DNA of 64,000 bases from Ketobacter sp036337295 (GCA_036337295.1 JAYZEN010000006.1:72290-136289), one strand, 5' to 3'; shown: positions 8,666-15,518, numbered from the stretch's first letter. The notes: a model not told the origin generated them from the sequence alone. Made by a program: numbers and translations.

Positions 8666-9277
8666 TTAAACGCCTCGCTCCAGCCCTTCCAGCGCCTCCA
8701 GGCGCACACTGATCCAATGATCTATAACCCAGTCCAGTTCACAATAACGTGTGAGCAGCCGTTCATAGGTTGTCCGGTGCATGCCCTTGCGTCTGCAATA
8801 CTCGCGCTCACCGTCCCCGGCAAATATCCGTTTGCCCAGCTTGTTTCTGGCTCTGATCATTCGATCTATTTCAGCTTCACTCTGTGAGGCATAGGGGAGC
8901 CGGTTACAGTGCCTGCACAGGAATAGCCCCTCATGGCAGCCCAGCACCCCCACACGCTGGCCGCAGCCAGGGCAGACAAACCACTTCCGGGTGCCGCCAA
9001 AATGGCAGGGTGTGTCTTCGTATTGGATAGGCTGTCTAATGTCCTGCCAATCGCCACCAGCGGGCCTGTAGCGGTAAATCAGCTCGATACCATTCCTATG
9101 GGTGCGGTAGTTAATGTTGCCAGAGGCCTGCCCGCCACAATGCCAGTGTAAGCTGCCATAGAGGGAAGGCCGTAAAATACCCCGCTTTTTTAGGTGCCGG
9201 ATGTCTATCTTTAAAATCTCTTCCAGGGTTGTGCGCTTGTTCCATGCCAGCCCTCTGCCGCTACCTGTTCCGCCCAT
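8666..9277 (-). CDS. Zinc-ribbon protein of mobile elements, function unknown
   Basis: 203 residues, ATG preceded by AGGAGC at about 10 nt. It opens MGGTGSGRGLAW and has a central CPGCGQ...GCHEGLFLCRHCN pattern with two CxxC pairs that should bind zinc, followed by LPYASQSE and a basic helical C-terminus. Proteins of this build are common in integrative elements and phage remnants of proteobacteria and are annotated as hypothetical; a nucleic-acid-binding role is inference. It is the last gene of the leftward cluster, separated from the others by the iteron-like array. Confidence 0.7.
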   Translation of the reverse strand: MGGTGSGRGLAWNKRTTLEEILKIDIRHLKKRGILRPSLYGSLHWHCGGQASGNINYRTHRNGIELIYRYRPAGGDWQDIRQPIQYEDTPCHFGGTRKWFVCPGCGQRVGVLGCHEGLFLCRHCNRLPYASQSEAEIDRMIRARNKLGKRIFAGDGEREYCRRKGMHRTTYERLLTRYCELDWVIDHWISVRLEALEGLERGV

Positions 9278-9329
9278 GGCGCTTGCTCCTGTTTTTATCC
9301 GAAATCATTAGGGAATCACACCGCCATGC

Positions 9330-9539
9330 CTACTGCTTGCTTACGTGGCTATCACCACCACTGCGTATGGTAAATATATAAAGGTCACCCAATATGGGTG
9401 CAGCGGCATCAAGAATTTGACCCTTATAGCACCCGCTATGGGTTCGGCCTGCACCTGCTGTGGGTGCAGCACCTGAGCTTGTAGCACCACCATTGGGTGT
9501 TGATCGCACCCAAATAGGGTATGGCATTCGCGGAACCAT
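9330..9539 (-). CDS. Possible 69-codon ORF reading through the repeat array
   Basis: An open frame (MVPRMPYPIW to HVSKQ) starts 6 bp after the stop of the upstream gene and runs through all five repeat units. The composition (GGATSSGAAPTAGAG) is that of translated repeats and there is no separate ribosome site. It may be coincidental, but its position fits the compact leftward cluster, so it is recorded at low confidence. Confidence 0.25.
   Translation of the reverse strand: MVPRMPYPIWVRSTPNGGATSSGAAPTAGAGRTHSGCYKGQILDAAAPILGDLYIFTIRSGGDSHVSKQ
9386..9521. repeat. Five iteron-like palindromic units in 11-bp register
   Basis: Units of consensus CACCC-N5-GGGTG start at 9386, 9430, 9452, 9485 and 9507: CACCCAATATGGGTG, CACCCGCTATGGGTT, CACCTGCTGTGGGTG, CACCACCATTGGGTG and CACCCAAATAGGGTA. 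The start-to-start distances are 44, 22, 33 and 22 bp, all multiples of 11. An A+T-rich stretch (9371-9383) adjoins the array. This looks like an iteron array of a replication origin or a cooperative repressor site. It lies just downstream of the gene at 9545-9928, the best candidate for a replication-type protein. Confidence 0.7.
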
Positions 9540-9544
9540 GGCAT

Positions 9545-9928
9545 TCAGCGCAGCGAACGTATCGGGAATAGGGTGGGTTTCATGTCCAGTTTTCCCTTGC
9601 ACTCATCAATTGGCTGCCATGTGATTGCGAAAAGGTCAGGGCCCATGCCGAGCCCGCCCATTCTGGTTCTGATTATCCAGTTGCGCTCTATCAGCTCTTT
9701 TCGGTGAGCGGTCAGGGCGCGATTGGAGGTATAGCCGTATTTCTTCATAAAGCTCATGGTGGCTTGTAGGTCTCCATTGTTGTGGCCGCGATACTGGCGC
9801 CCAATGAACGTCAGAAGTGATCTGGCTCCGTCACTCAGGGCGATGTAGTCCGGGTGGTCTATCAGCACGTCGGGCAGGTGGAAGAAACCACGGTACGTTA
9901 TGGACTTGTTGCTGCGTTTTTTGGCCAT
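9545..9928 (-). CDS. Winged-helix-like protein of the element, possibly replication-associated
   Basis: 127 residues with AGGAGG 7 nt before the ATG; the ribosome site overlaps the stop of the upstream small gene (TAGGAGG). The sequence begins MAKKRSNKS, continues FFHLPDVLIDHPDYIALSDG and IGRQYRGHNNGDLQATMSF, and ends ITWQPIDECKGKLD. The helix pattern (SDGARSLLTF, MKKYGYTSNRALTAHRKEL) resembles a winged helix-turn-helix such as those in replication initiators. Similar small proteins accompany AlpA in gammaproteobacterial islands. No catalytic motif is visible; a link to the iteron-like array immediately downstream is inferred from position only. Confidence 0.65.
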   Translation of the reverse strand: MAKKRSNKSITYRGFFHLPDVLIDHPDYIALSDGARSLLTFIGRQYRGHNNGDLQATMSFMKKYGYTSNRALTAHRKELIERNWIIRTRMGGLGMGPDLFAITWQPIDECKGKLDMKPTLFPIRSLR

Positions 9929-9936
9929 GGCCCCTC

Positions 9937-10110
9937 CTAATGGAGCTGGAGGGGGTAGCTATACAAGATGGCCACCTGCGCCGGGTGAAGGGCGTGCAGG
10001 TAGCAAAACGTTTCTATGGCTTTATGGTGGGAGGCGGAGAATATCAACCCGCTTACCCCGCCATTGAAGCCGCTCACGAGGCGGTAAACGCGGTGGGAGG
10101 CGGGCTGCAT
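9937..10110 (-). CDS. Small 57-residue protein, translationally coupled on both sides
   Basis: The ATG overlaps the TAA of the upstream gene (TAATG) and has GGAGG 7 nt before it. The stop overlaps the AGGAGG of the next gene. The protein begins MQPASHRVYRLVSGFNGGVS and ends TFCYLHALHPAQVAILYSYP plus LQLH. This tight coupling on both ends is strong support for a real gene that is easily missed. I do not recognise a domain. Products with a similar GVSGLIFSAS and FCYLHA wording are associated with such islands, but I cannot confirm this without a search. Confidence 0.6.
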   Translation of the reverse strand: MQPASHRVYRLVSGFNGGVSGLIFSASHHKAIETFCYLHALHPAQVAILYSYPLQLH

Positions 10111-10415
10111 TAGGCCACCTCCCGGTATTTTCCAGGCATAAGGATGTAGCGGGCGACCCGGTGGGGGTAGCCTTCTGGGGTGGTTTCTGTTGTCCAAATG
10201 GTTTGGATGTTGTACCCGTAGAGGTGCCTCAGTTCATGCACGCGAGGTGCCGGGGCTAGAATGTTCAGGTCGCGCCTTGCCTGAATGGTGTTGATTCCGG
10301 CGGCACCGGCTTTCCGTAGGGCCGTTAACAGGCGTTGGCGTTGTGCTTCCAGGTTGGTATTATTGCGGCTGTCTTTGTGGCCTCTGCGTTTTGTGGGGGC
10401 TGTTTTCTTTTTCAT
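10110..10415 (-). CDS. Small basic winged-helix-like protein of the element
   Basis: 101 residues. The N-terminus is strongly basic (MKKKTAPTKRRGHKD) and the middle (RQRLLTALRKAGAAGINTIQ, ARRDLNILAPAPRVHELRHL) reads as a winged helix-turn-helix as found in phage and plasmid regulatory proteins. The start lies 3 nt after the alpA stop, and a GGGGGA inside the end of alpA serves as ribosome site, so the two are co-translated. It is likely a DNA-binding accessory factor of excision or replication; the exact role is unknown. Confidence 0.65.
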   Translation of the reverse strand: MKKKTAPTKRRGHKDSRNNTNLEAQRQRLLTALRKAGAAGINTIQARRDLNILAPAPRVHELRHLYGYNIQTIWTTETTPEGYPHRVARYILMPGKYREVA

Positions 10416-10418
10416 TGT

Positions 10419-10658
10419 TTATCCCCCTATTTCAGAAGTCTTAGGCAAGTTTTCCATCCATGCTTTAATTTCAGATGCTCTCCACGCAACAGCTCGCTGT
10501 CCGATTTTTACAGGAGCTGGGAATGACCCGTGACTGATCTCTCTGTATAGAGAGCTTCTGGAGCAGCCGATAAGCTTTAGTAGTTCCGCCTGCCTGATGA
10601 GTCGATCGGTGATTGGCTTTGCGTTATTAAATTGACTTTCTTGATTGTGCTCTCTCAT
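10419..10658 (-). CDS. alpA: AlpA-family excisionase/regulator
   Basis: 79 residues from the ATG at 10658; an in-frame upstream extension exists but lacks the family pattern. The sequence DRLIRQAELLKLIGCSRSSL followed by YREISHGSFPAPVKIGQRAV and AWRASEIKAWMENL is the MerR-like helix-turn-helix of AlpA. In E. coli this protein activates the integrase of the CP4-57 element, and relatives act as excisionases. It heads the leftward cluster 10658 to 9545 and lies beside a structured, palindrome-rich region that could be its operator. Confidence 0.9.
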   Translation of the reverse strand: MREHNQESQFNNAKPITDRLIRQAELLKLIGCSRSSLYREISHGSFPAPVKIGQRAVAWRASEIKAWMENLPKTSEIGG

Positions 10659-10733
10659 ACCTTTTGTCCTTGTGGGTGGTTGTTGGGTATGAGTCAGATG
10701 ATATGGGACGAAAAAAAACTTAATAATGACAAT

Positions 10734-10815
10734 CTTTAGCAGCATCTAAAGGAGGTATGACATGACATTCTGTATGCGGTTTTGTTAGATAGATGTCATG
10801 CCGGTTGATGGCATG
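10734..10815 (+). promoter_or_regulatory. Palindrome-rich region upstream of alpA with a perfect ribosome site and an 8-codon ORF
   Basis: Three inverted repeats follow each other: CTTTAG/CTAAAG (10734-10739 and 10746-10751), CATGACAT/ATGTCATG (10761-10768 and 10793-10800) and CATGCC/GGCATG (10797-10802 and 10810-10815). On the plus strand the third base group of the first repeat runs into AAAGGAGGT (10748-10756), a full Shine-Dalgarno, followed by ATG ACA TTC TGT ATG CGG and two more codons before TAG (10762-10788). It may be an AlpA operator, a leader peptide, or the 5' end of a short antisense RNA. No clear plus-strand promoter was found. Confidence 0.4.
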
Positions 10816-10831
10816 GATTGAAAAAAGCTTG

Positions 10832-11830
10832 TCAGGTTGGTTTGTTTACATAATCAATATTTTGCCTTATGTATCTTCTCACAGCTCGTTCGGTTAAATG
10901 ATTATAGATTGCTTGAGCCAGTATTGTTACGACGTCACCGTGCGGATGGCCGTTTTGTGTGAGTTTCCACTGCCCTATTCTTAGCCATGTGTATGTCAAG
11001 GAAAATATATACATGGCTCTTGGTTTGTCCCTGGCGTTTACCTCTGGATATATCATGTTGGGGCGTTGAAACGGGGGAATCAAATCTTCTTCTGTAACTG
11101 GGTTGTTTGGTAAGTCGCATAGTTTTCGAAGATGAAATATGAAGCGGTGCCTTGTTTGTTCTAGTGAGTCAGCGACGGGGCCTATAATTTGGCGTAATGC
11201 TGCGGGTTCAAGAGATTCAAGTGATTTCCAAAGTTCCCTCGCATGTTTGCTGATAGTTTCGATCTCTCTCTGTGAAGGGAGCGCCTCAAATTTCCTATGT
11301 GGGGTGCTGAGCATGTACCAGTAGCTAAGTGAGCCTACAAAATACTGCTCAAAATTTAATTCGTCAGTCCTGTTGGGTAGTCTTTCTGGTCGGTCAATTC
11401 CTAGAGTGTTAAATGGAAGCCTGTCTTTGCGTTTGTACAGGGCAAGTGCTTCTTGGTAAGAATTACTGCTCTTGATGTCGCTTAGTGTTTTGCTTTTGTG
11501 ATCGACAACAAGGTTCAAATTTTTCTCATATAGCTCTTTGCACGACTTAATAGAAGGGATTTTTGAGGGTTTAGGTATTGGCTTTTTGTAATTTAGGTTT
11601 TGAGCTTTAGCTTGGGCAATCAATCTTAAAATTCTCTCCGCTTCACGTTGGTGGGTGATATTCAAGTTCTTTTGTATTTTGTCCCGATAGTTTGTGCTGG
11701 TTGTCAGAAAGTAGTAATGATGACAAATTCTGTGTTGCTGATTTATGTGGTTGAGGTCACGAATTAGCGGGGAGTTGAAGTTGCTTTTGTAATTGCTTTT
11801 TATGGCATCAAATAGTTCGCGTGGTTCCAT
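10832..11830 (-). CDS. Unrecognised 332-residue AT-rich protein of the element
   Basis: A single intact frame with AGGA 9 nt before the ATG (MEPRELFDAIKSNYKSNF). The protein is basic and helical, with no signal peptide or membrane segment. An N-terminal half rich in K, N and I (RDLNHINQQHRICHHYYFL, REAERILRLIAQAK) is followed by a half with FVGSLSYWYMLSTPHRKFEA and a C-terminus ending AIYNHLTERAVRRYIRQNI. I recognise no family, and no catalytic motif stands out. Its base composition is far richer in A+T than the neighbours, which marks it as cargo of different origin. It sits alone between alpA and the integrase, with 170 bp of A+T-rich non-coding sequence upstream that should hold its own promoter. 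Confidence 0.75.
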   Translation of the reverse strand: MEPRELFDAIKSNYKSNFNSPLIRDLNHINQQHRICHHYYFLTTSTNYRDKIQKNLNITHQREAERILRLIAQAKAQNLNYKKPIPKPSKIPSIKSCKELYEKNLNLVVDHKSKTLSDIKSSNSYQEALALYKRKDRLPFNTLGIDRPERLPNRTDELNFEQYFVGSLSYWYMLSTPHRKFEALPSQREIETISKHARELWKSLESLEPAALRQIIGPVADSLEQTRHRFIFHLRKLCDLPNNPVTEEDLIPPFQRPNMIYPEVNARDKPRAMYIFSLTYTWLRIGQWKLTQNGHPHGDVVTILAQAIYNHLTERAVRRYIRQNIDYVNKPT

Positions 11831-12002
11831 ATTTATATCCTGAAGGTTTGAACCTCTGAAAAATTAACTAACCCGTAACTGATGAAAGACCTCAGTGTTT
11901 CGGGTGTGTACTGGTGGTGACTTGTTCTTTTGCGAACTAATAAAAACTTCTATTGAAACAATTTATTGCTCTTCTCTCTACCGAGTTCCACACGGAAACT
12001 AT

Positions 12003-13196
12003 TTAGGGTGAATGGCCTGCCTTAAGGCCTTCTAGATAATCCGCCCACTTCTGCATCATTTCCTTACGCTGGGGTAAGTGCTTCGTCCTGTTGTAGGCGC
12101 GCCCGGTGGGGTCTCTCACTGCATGCGCTAACTGGTGCTCAATCAGGTCCACCCGAAAGCACAACACCTCATCCAGAATGGTTCTGGCTGTTGCCCTAAA
12201 ACCGTGGGCGGTCATGGTGTTGTTGTCATACCCCATGGTCCGTAGGGCAACCCGCACGCCATTTTCGCTCAGTGGTCGGCTTCCCCCTCTAGCGCTGGGG
12301 AACACGTATTTGCCGCGCCCGGTTAAGCTGCTGATCTCTTCCAGCACGGCAATGGCTTGACGGCTCAGCGGTACTATATGGGGTTCTTTCATCTTCATCT
12401 TGTCAGCGGGAACTTGCCAAAGCCCCTGATCCCAGTCGATTTCTGTCCACTCCATGTGGCGCAGTTCTTTGGGACGTACAAACAGAAGGGGGGAGAGCTG
12501 CAAGGCGGCTTTAACAATGGGGGTGCCGCTATAGCTATCAATGGCCAATAACAGCTTGCCCAGTTCTTTAGGGTCGGTGATGGCAGCATGGTGCTTTTTG
12601 ATGTGAACCTTTAAGGCGCCGCGCAGATCGGCGCTGGGGTCGCGCTCAGCCCTTCCGGTGGCAATGGCGTATCTGAAAACTTGCCCGGCGGTTTGTTGTG
12701 CCCGGTGGGCGGTGTCCACGGCGCCCCGGCTTTCCACTCGGCGTAATACCTTTAACAGCTCTGGGGGTGAAATGTCCCCCACGGGGCGCTTGCCCAGGCT
12801 GGGGAATAGATCATTTTTCAACAGGCGTAGGGTGCGCACCCGATGGCTATCTGATTTCCCGGTCATGTGGTTGTTGAACCACTCACGGGCCACCAGCTCA
12901 AAGTTGTTTTCGGCGGCTTCCAGGTTGCTGGCTTTGGCTTGGCGCTTGTTGCTGCTGGGGTCGGTGTGGGGCAGCAACTTTTTGGCTTTAAGGCGTTCTT
13001 CTCTGGCTTCCTCCAGGGTGACAGTGGGGTACACCCCCAGTGCCAGCACTTTCTCTTTACCGGCAAAGCGGTACTTGAGCCGCCAGTATTTGCCGCCCTT
13101 TTGGGTGACCAGCAAATACATACCCCCACCATCGGCCAGCTTGTAATCTTTGTCTTTTGGCTTGGCCTGTTTCACGGCCAGTGCGGTTAAGGGCAT
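12003..13196 (-). CDS. P4-type tyrosine recombinase (integrase)
   Basis: 397 residues from the ATG at 13196, chosen because MPLTALAVKQAKPKDKDYKL followed by ADGGGMYLLV is the canonical start of the P4-integrase N-terminal (DUF4102) domain. An in-frame ATG at 13322 would add 42 residues that overlap candidate arm sites and look non-coding. The catalytic domain shows the first arginine in LLFVRPKELRHMEW, HGFRATAR (HxxR), the second histidine in HQLAH and the nucleophile tyrosine in AYNRTKHLPQR. It reads away from the tRNA-Pro gene, as usual for tRNA-specific integrases, and should catalyse integration and, with AlpA, excision. Confidence 0.93.
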   Translation of the reverse strand: MPLTALAVKQAKPKDKDYKLADGGGMYLLVTQKGGKYWRLKYRFAGKEKVLALGVYPTVTLEEAREERLKAKKLLPHTDPSSNKRQAKASNLEAAENNFELVAREWFNNHMTGKSDSHRVRTLRLLKNDLFPSLGKRPVGDISPPELLKVLRRVESRGAVDTAHRAQQTAGQVFRYAIATGRAERDPSADLRGALKVHIKKHHAAITDPKELGKLLLAIDSYSGTPIVKAALQLSPLLFVRPKELRHMEWTEIDWDQGLWQVPADKMKMKEPHIVPLSRQAIAVLEEISSLTGRGKYVFPSARGGSRPLSENGVRVALRTMGYDNNTMTAHGFRATARTILDEVLCFRVDLIEHQLAHAVRDPTGRAYNRTKHLPQRKEMMQKWADYLEGLKAGHSP

Positions 13197-13221
13197 GTGT
13201 GGCGCGGCCTCCAGCTGGGTC

Positions 13222-13293
13222 GGGGGTATCAGTGCTTGGCCGCAATGGGGGTATTGATTCGCCAAATCGGCCACATACCCCCGGTTATACCCC
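13222..13293. repeat. Cluster of ATACCCCC repeats at the integrase end
   Basis: GGGGGTAT occurs at 13222-13229 and 13247-13254 (25 bp apart). The opposite orientation ATACCCCC occurs at 13275-13282 with ATACCCCT at 13287-13294, 12 bp apart as at 7703-7722. They lie between the integrase start and the att core and are candidate integrase arm sites. They may also mediate autorepression of the integrase gene. Confidence 0.5.
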
Positions 13294-13405
13294 TGAATAT
13301 CTGGGATTGCAATGGATCGCATGGGACAGGCTGGGAGCTAAAGGCTAGATTCTACGGGGCTTTCAGGGGTGTTGTGGATGTTCTGGGACGGTGTGGGAAG
13401 TGGTT

Positions 13406-13420
13406 ATGGTCGGAGTGAGA
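13406..13420. repeat. tRNA-proximal att repeat
   Basis: These 15 bp comprise one flanking base, the CCA end and the 3' acceptor and T-stem bases of tRNA-Pro, and are identical to 7625-7639. Integration left the tRNA gene intact. Confidence 0.8.
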
Positions 13421-13483
13421 GGATTCGAACCTCCGACCCCTGCCTCCCGAAGGCAGTGCTCTACCAAGCTGAGCTACACTCCG
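13407..13483 (-). tRNA. tRNA-Pro (anticodon CGG)
   Basis: 77 nt with encoded CCA. The acceptor stem is CGGAGTG/CACTCCG, the anticodon stem CTGCC/GGCAG encloses the loop TTCGGGA with anticodon CGG, and the T arm is GGAGG-TTCGAAT-CCTCT. It reads codon CCG. It lies just downstream of ispB and is probably the target of the integrase. Confidence 0.95.
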
Positions 13484-13497
13484 ACTGAACTGACAGT

Positions 13498-14466
13498 TTA
13501 ATGATTACGGGCAACCGCCAAATCGCATAGCGCTAACAGGGCTTCTTTATATACGGAATTTTCGATTTCGCCAAGTGCTTCTTTAGCAAATCGGGCCTGA
13601 TCGTTGGCTTTTTCAATGGTGTAGTCGATGGCGCCGCAGTTGCGCACCGCGGTGGTGATGGCGTCGATCTTGTCCAGGCCACCGGTTTGAATGGCGGTGC
13701 GGATCATTGCCTGCTCGGCCTCACTGGCATGCTGCAGGGCATAGATCAGGGGCAGGGTGGGCTTGCCTTCCGCCAGGTCGTCCCCCACATTCTTACCCAT
13801 TTCTTCGGCGCTGCCGGTGTAGTCCAGCACGTCGTCAATCAGCTGGAAGGCGGAGCCCAGGTGATCGGCATAGCGGGCAAAGGCCATCTCAACCGCTTCG
13901 GAAGGGCCAGCCAGTACTGCACCGGATTGCGCCGAGGCTTCAAACATCTTGGCCGTCTTGTAGCGGATGACTTCCATATATTGGGCTTCGGTGGTGTCCG
14001 GGTTCTTGCAGTTGATCAGTTGCAGCACTTCCCCTTCGGCGATCAGGTTGGTGGCATTGGACAGGATCTGCAGGATGCGCATGTTGCCCACATTCACCAC
14101 CATCTGGAAGGCCCGCGAAATCAGGAAATCGCCCACCAGCACGCTGGGGGCATTGCCCCACACCTCATTGGCGCTGGGTTTGCCGCGCCGCAGGGAGGAT
14201 TCATCCACCACATCGTCGTGCAGCAGGGTGGCGGTATGCAGAAACTCCACCACAGTAGCGATTTCCACATGACGGTGGCCTTCATAGCCGAGGGCGCGGG
14301 CGCTGAGCAGGCACACCAGTGGGCGCAGGCGCTTGCCGCCACTGTCGATAATATAGTTGCCGATCTCTTTTATCAGCGGCACATGAGTATGTAACTGCTT
14401 GAAAATGAAGTCGTTAACCTGTTGGAAGTCGGTTCCGACAGCGCCGGAAATCGCTTTAAAATCCAT
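13498..14466 (-). CDS. ispB: Octaprenyl diphosphate synthase
   Basis: 322 residues from the ATG at 14466 (MDFKAISGAVGTDFQQVNDF), which matches the usual N-terminus and length; an upstream ATG at 14559 adds 31 unlikely residues. Trans-polyprenyl synthases condense isopentenyl diphosphate on farnesyl diphosphate for the ubiquinone side chain. Both aspartate-rich motifs are clear: LLHDDVVDES and LIDDVLDYTG, with GGKRLRPLV upstream. It is divergent from rplU, the arrangement known in E. coli and Pseudomonas. Confidence 0.96.
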   Translation of the reverse strand: MDFKAISGAVGTDFQQVNDFIFKQLHTHVPLIKEIGNYIIDSGGKRLRPLVCLLSARALGYEGHRHVEIATVVEFLHTATLLHDDVVDESSLRRGKPSANEVWGNAPSVLVGDFLISRAFQMVVNVGNMRILQILSNATNLIAEGEVLQLINCKNPDTTEAQYMEVIRYKTAKMFEASAQSGAVLAGPSEAVEMAFARYADHLGSAFQLIDDVLDYTGSAEEMGKNVGDDLAEGKPTLPLIYALQHASEAEQAMIRTAIQTGGLDKIDAITTAVRNCGAIDYTIEKANDQARFAKEALGEIENSVYKEALLALCDLAVARNH

Positions 14467-14628
14467 ACGATGAGCAACCTGGACAGGGCACGACAAGTGG
14501 CCGCACCAAAAGAACATGAAATTGTCACGAATGCTATGGCGGGGTCCGGGGGGTGTCAAGCTAAAGACTTGATTTTGCTTGCTGTGCCGCCGGCCGGTGG
14601 GGATTGAAAATTGTGGCGTGGTTTAGGC

Positions 14629-14657
14629 TTGCGCACGTAATCCGATTCCCTTACAAT
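14629..14657 (+). promoter_or_regulatory. Sigma-70 promoter of rplU-rpmA
   Basis: TTGCGC (14629-14634), a 17-bp spacer and TACAAT (14652-14657) lie about 100 bp before rplU in the divergent gap with ispB. The roughly 95-nt leader could carry the translational control often seen in ribosomal operons; no structure was resolved. Confidence 0.6.
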
Positions 14658-14760
14658 TGCGCCCCCTGTGACCTGACGCCAATCGTTTGCATGCGTCGGC
14701 AGTCAGTCGGAACAAGACACACTATTCTGATGCTTTATAAAGCGGTTGGAGTCAGCAGCT

Positions 14761-15072
14761 ATGTACGCGGTATTTGTAAGTGGTGGCAAACAGCACCGAG
14801 TCGCTGAAGGCGACGTGGTTCAGCTGGAATTATTGGAAGCCGAACCCGGCTCTGCCATCGAGTTTGATCAGGTTTTATTGGTAGCCAACGGTGACGACGT
14901 CAAAATCGGCGCACCTGTTGTAGAAGGCGGTAAAGTGACCGGTGAGGTGGTAACCCACGGTCGTGGTGAGAAAATCAAAATCATCAAATTCCGTCGTCGT
15001 AAGCACCATCGTAAGCAAATGGGCCATCGTCAGTACTTCACGGAAGTGAAGATCACTGGTATCAGCGCCTAA
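14761..15072 (+). CDS. rplU: 50S ribosomal protein L21
   Basis: 103 residues starting MYAVFVSGGKQHRVAEGDVV, with GGAG 9 nt upstream. The C-terminal signature KFRRRKHHRKQMGHRQYFTE is that of L21, which binds 23S rRNA in the large subunit. An in-frame upstream codon at 14746 is rejected because L21 begins with MYAV. It is co-transcribed with rpmA, 20 bp downstream. Confidence 0.98.
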   Translation: MYAVFVSGGKQHRVAEGDVVQLELLEAEPGSAIEFDQVLLVANGDDVKIGAPVVEGGKVTGEVVTHGRGEKIKIIKFRRRKHHRKQMGHRQYFTEVKITGISA

Positions 15073-15092
15073 GTTAGTTAAGGAGAAGCACA

Positions 15093-15353
15093 ATGGCTCA
15101 CAAGAAGGCTGGTGGTAGTACCCGTAACGGTCGCGACTCAGAAAGTAAACGCCTTGGTGTTAAGCGCTTTGGCGGTGAAGTAGTAAAGGCTGGAAACATC
15201 ATCGTTCGTCAGCGTGGCACTCAGTTCCACTCTGGTCCGAATACTGGCCTGGGTAAAGATCACACCATCTATGCAAAAGCCGATGGCGTGGTTAAGTTTG
15301 AAGTGAAAGGCCCTAACAGCCGTAAATACGTTTCAATCGAGCCCGTAGCCTAA
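15093..15353 (+). CDS. rpmA: 50S ribosomal protein L27
   Basis: 86 residues with the full family pattern: MAHKKAGGSTRNGRDSESKR, then LGVKRFGGE and IIVRQRGTQFHSGPN. The N-terminal tail of L27 reaches the peptidyl-transferase centre. It has no cleavable Firmicute-type extension. AAGGAG lies 8 nt upstream. The usual L21-L27 pair is followed by a terminator and obgE. Confidence 0.98.
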   Translation: MAHKKAGGSTRNGRDSESKRLGVKRFGGEVVKAGNIIVRQRGTQFHSGPNTGLGKDHTIYAKADGVVKFEVKGPNSRKYVSIEPVA

Positions 15354-15381
15354 ACGACACTGCTGTCGTCCAGGATCGCTG

Positions 15382-15408
15382 AGCCCTGCCCCAAAGGCGG
15401 GGCTTTTT
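15382..15408 (+). terminator. Rho-independent terminator of rplU-rpmA
   Basis: AGCCCTGCC and GGCGGGGCT pair over 9 bp with one G-T wobble and a CCAAA loop, followed by TTTT. It lies 28 bp after the rpmA stop. Confidence 0.85.
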
Positions 15409-15518
15409 GCGTTGTGCAGACCCCTGGTTTCGGCACAGGCGTTCCCGATACCGGCACAGGCCATAAAAGTGCAGTACAATCTCAAATCGATATTTAACGG
15501 CAATTCACGGGAGCAACC

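Larger units (their letters stand above)
7625..13420. mobile_element. 5.8-kb integrative element in tRNA-Pro(CGG)
   Basis: The last bases of the tRNA-Pro gene plus one flanking base (13406-13420, ATGGTCGGAGTGAGA) recur exactly at 7625-7639. Between them lie a P4-family tyrosine integrase reading away from the tRNA, AlpA, several small mobile-element proteins and a toxin-antitoxin pair. No capsid, tail, conjugation or portal genes are present, so it is a satellite-like or mobilisable island rather than a prophage. All genes except the toxin-antitoxin pair read leftward. Base composition is uneven: the region around 10.7-12 kb is much richer in A+T than the chromosome. Confidence 0.85.

Noticed and set aside
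9295..9303. DnaA box near the iteron-like array (TTATCCGAA)
   Set aside because: Two mismatches to the 9-mer consensus and only one copy; not enough to support an origin by itself.
13197..13322. N-terminal extension of the integrase
   Set aside because: The family begins at MPLTALAV; the extra 42 codons cover the candidate arm repeats.
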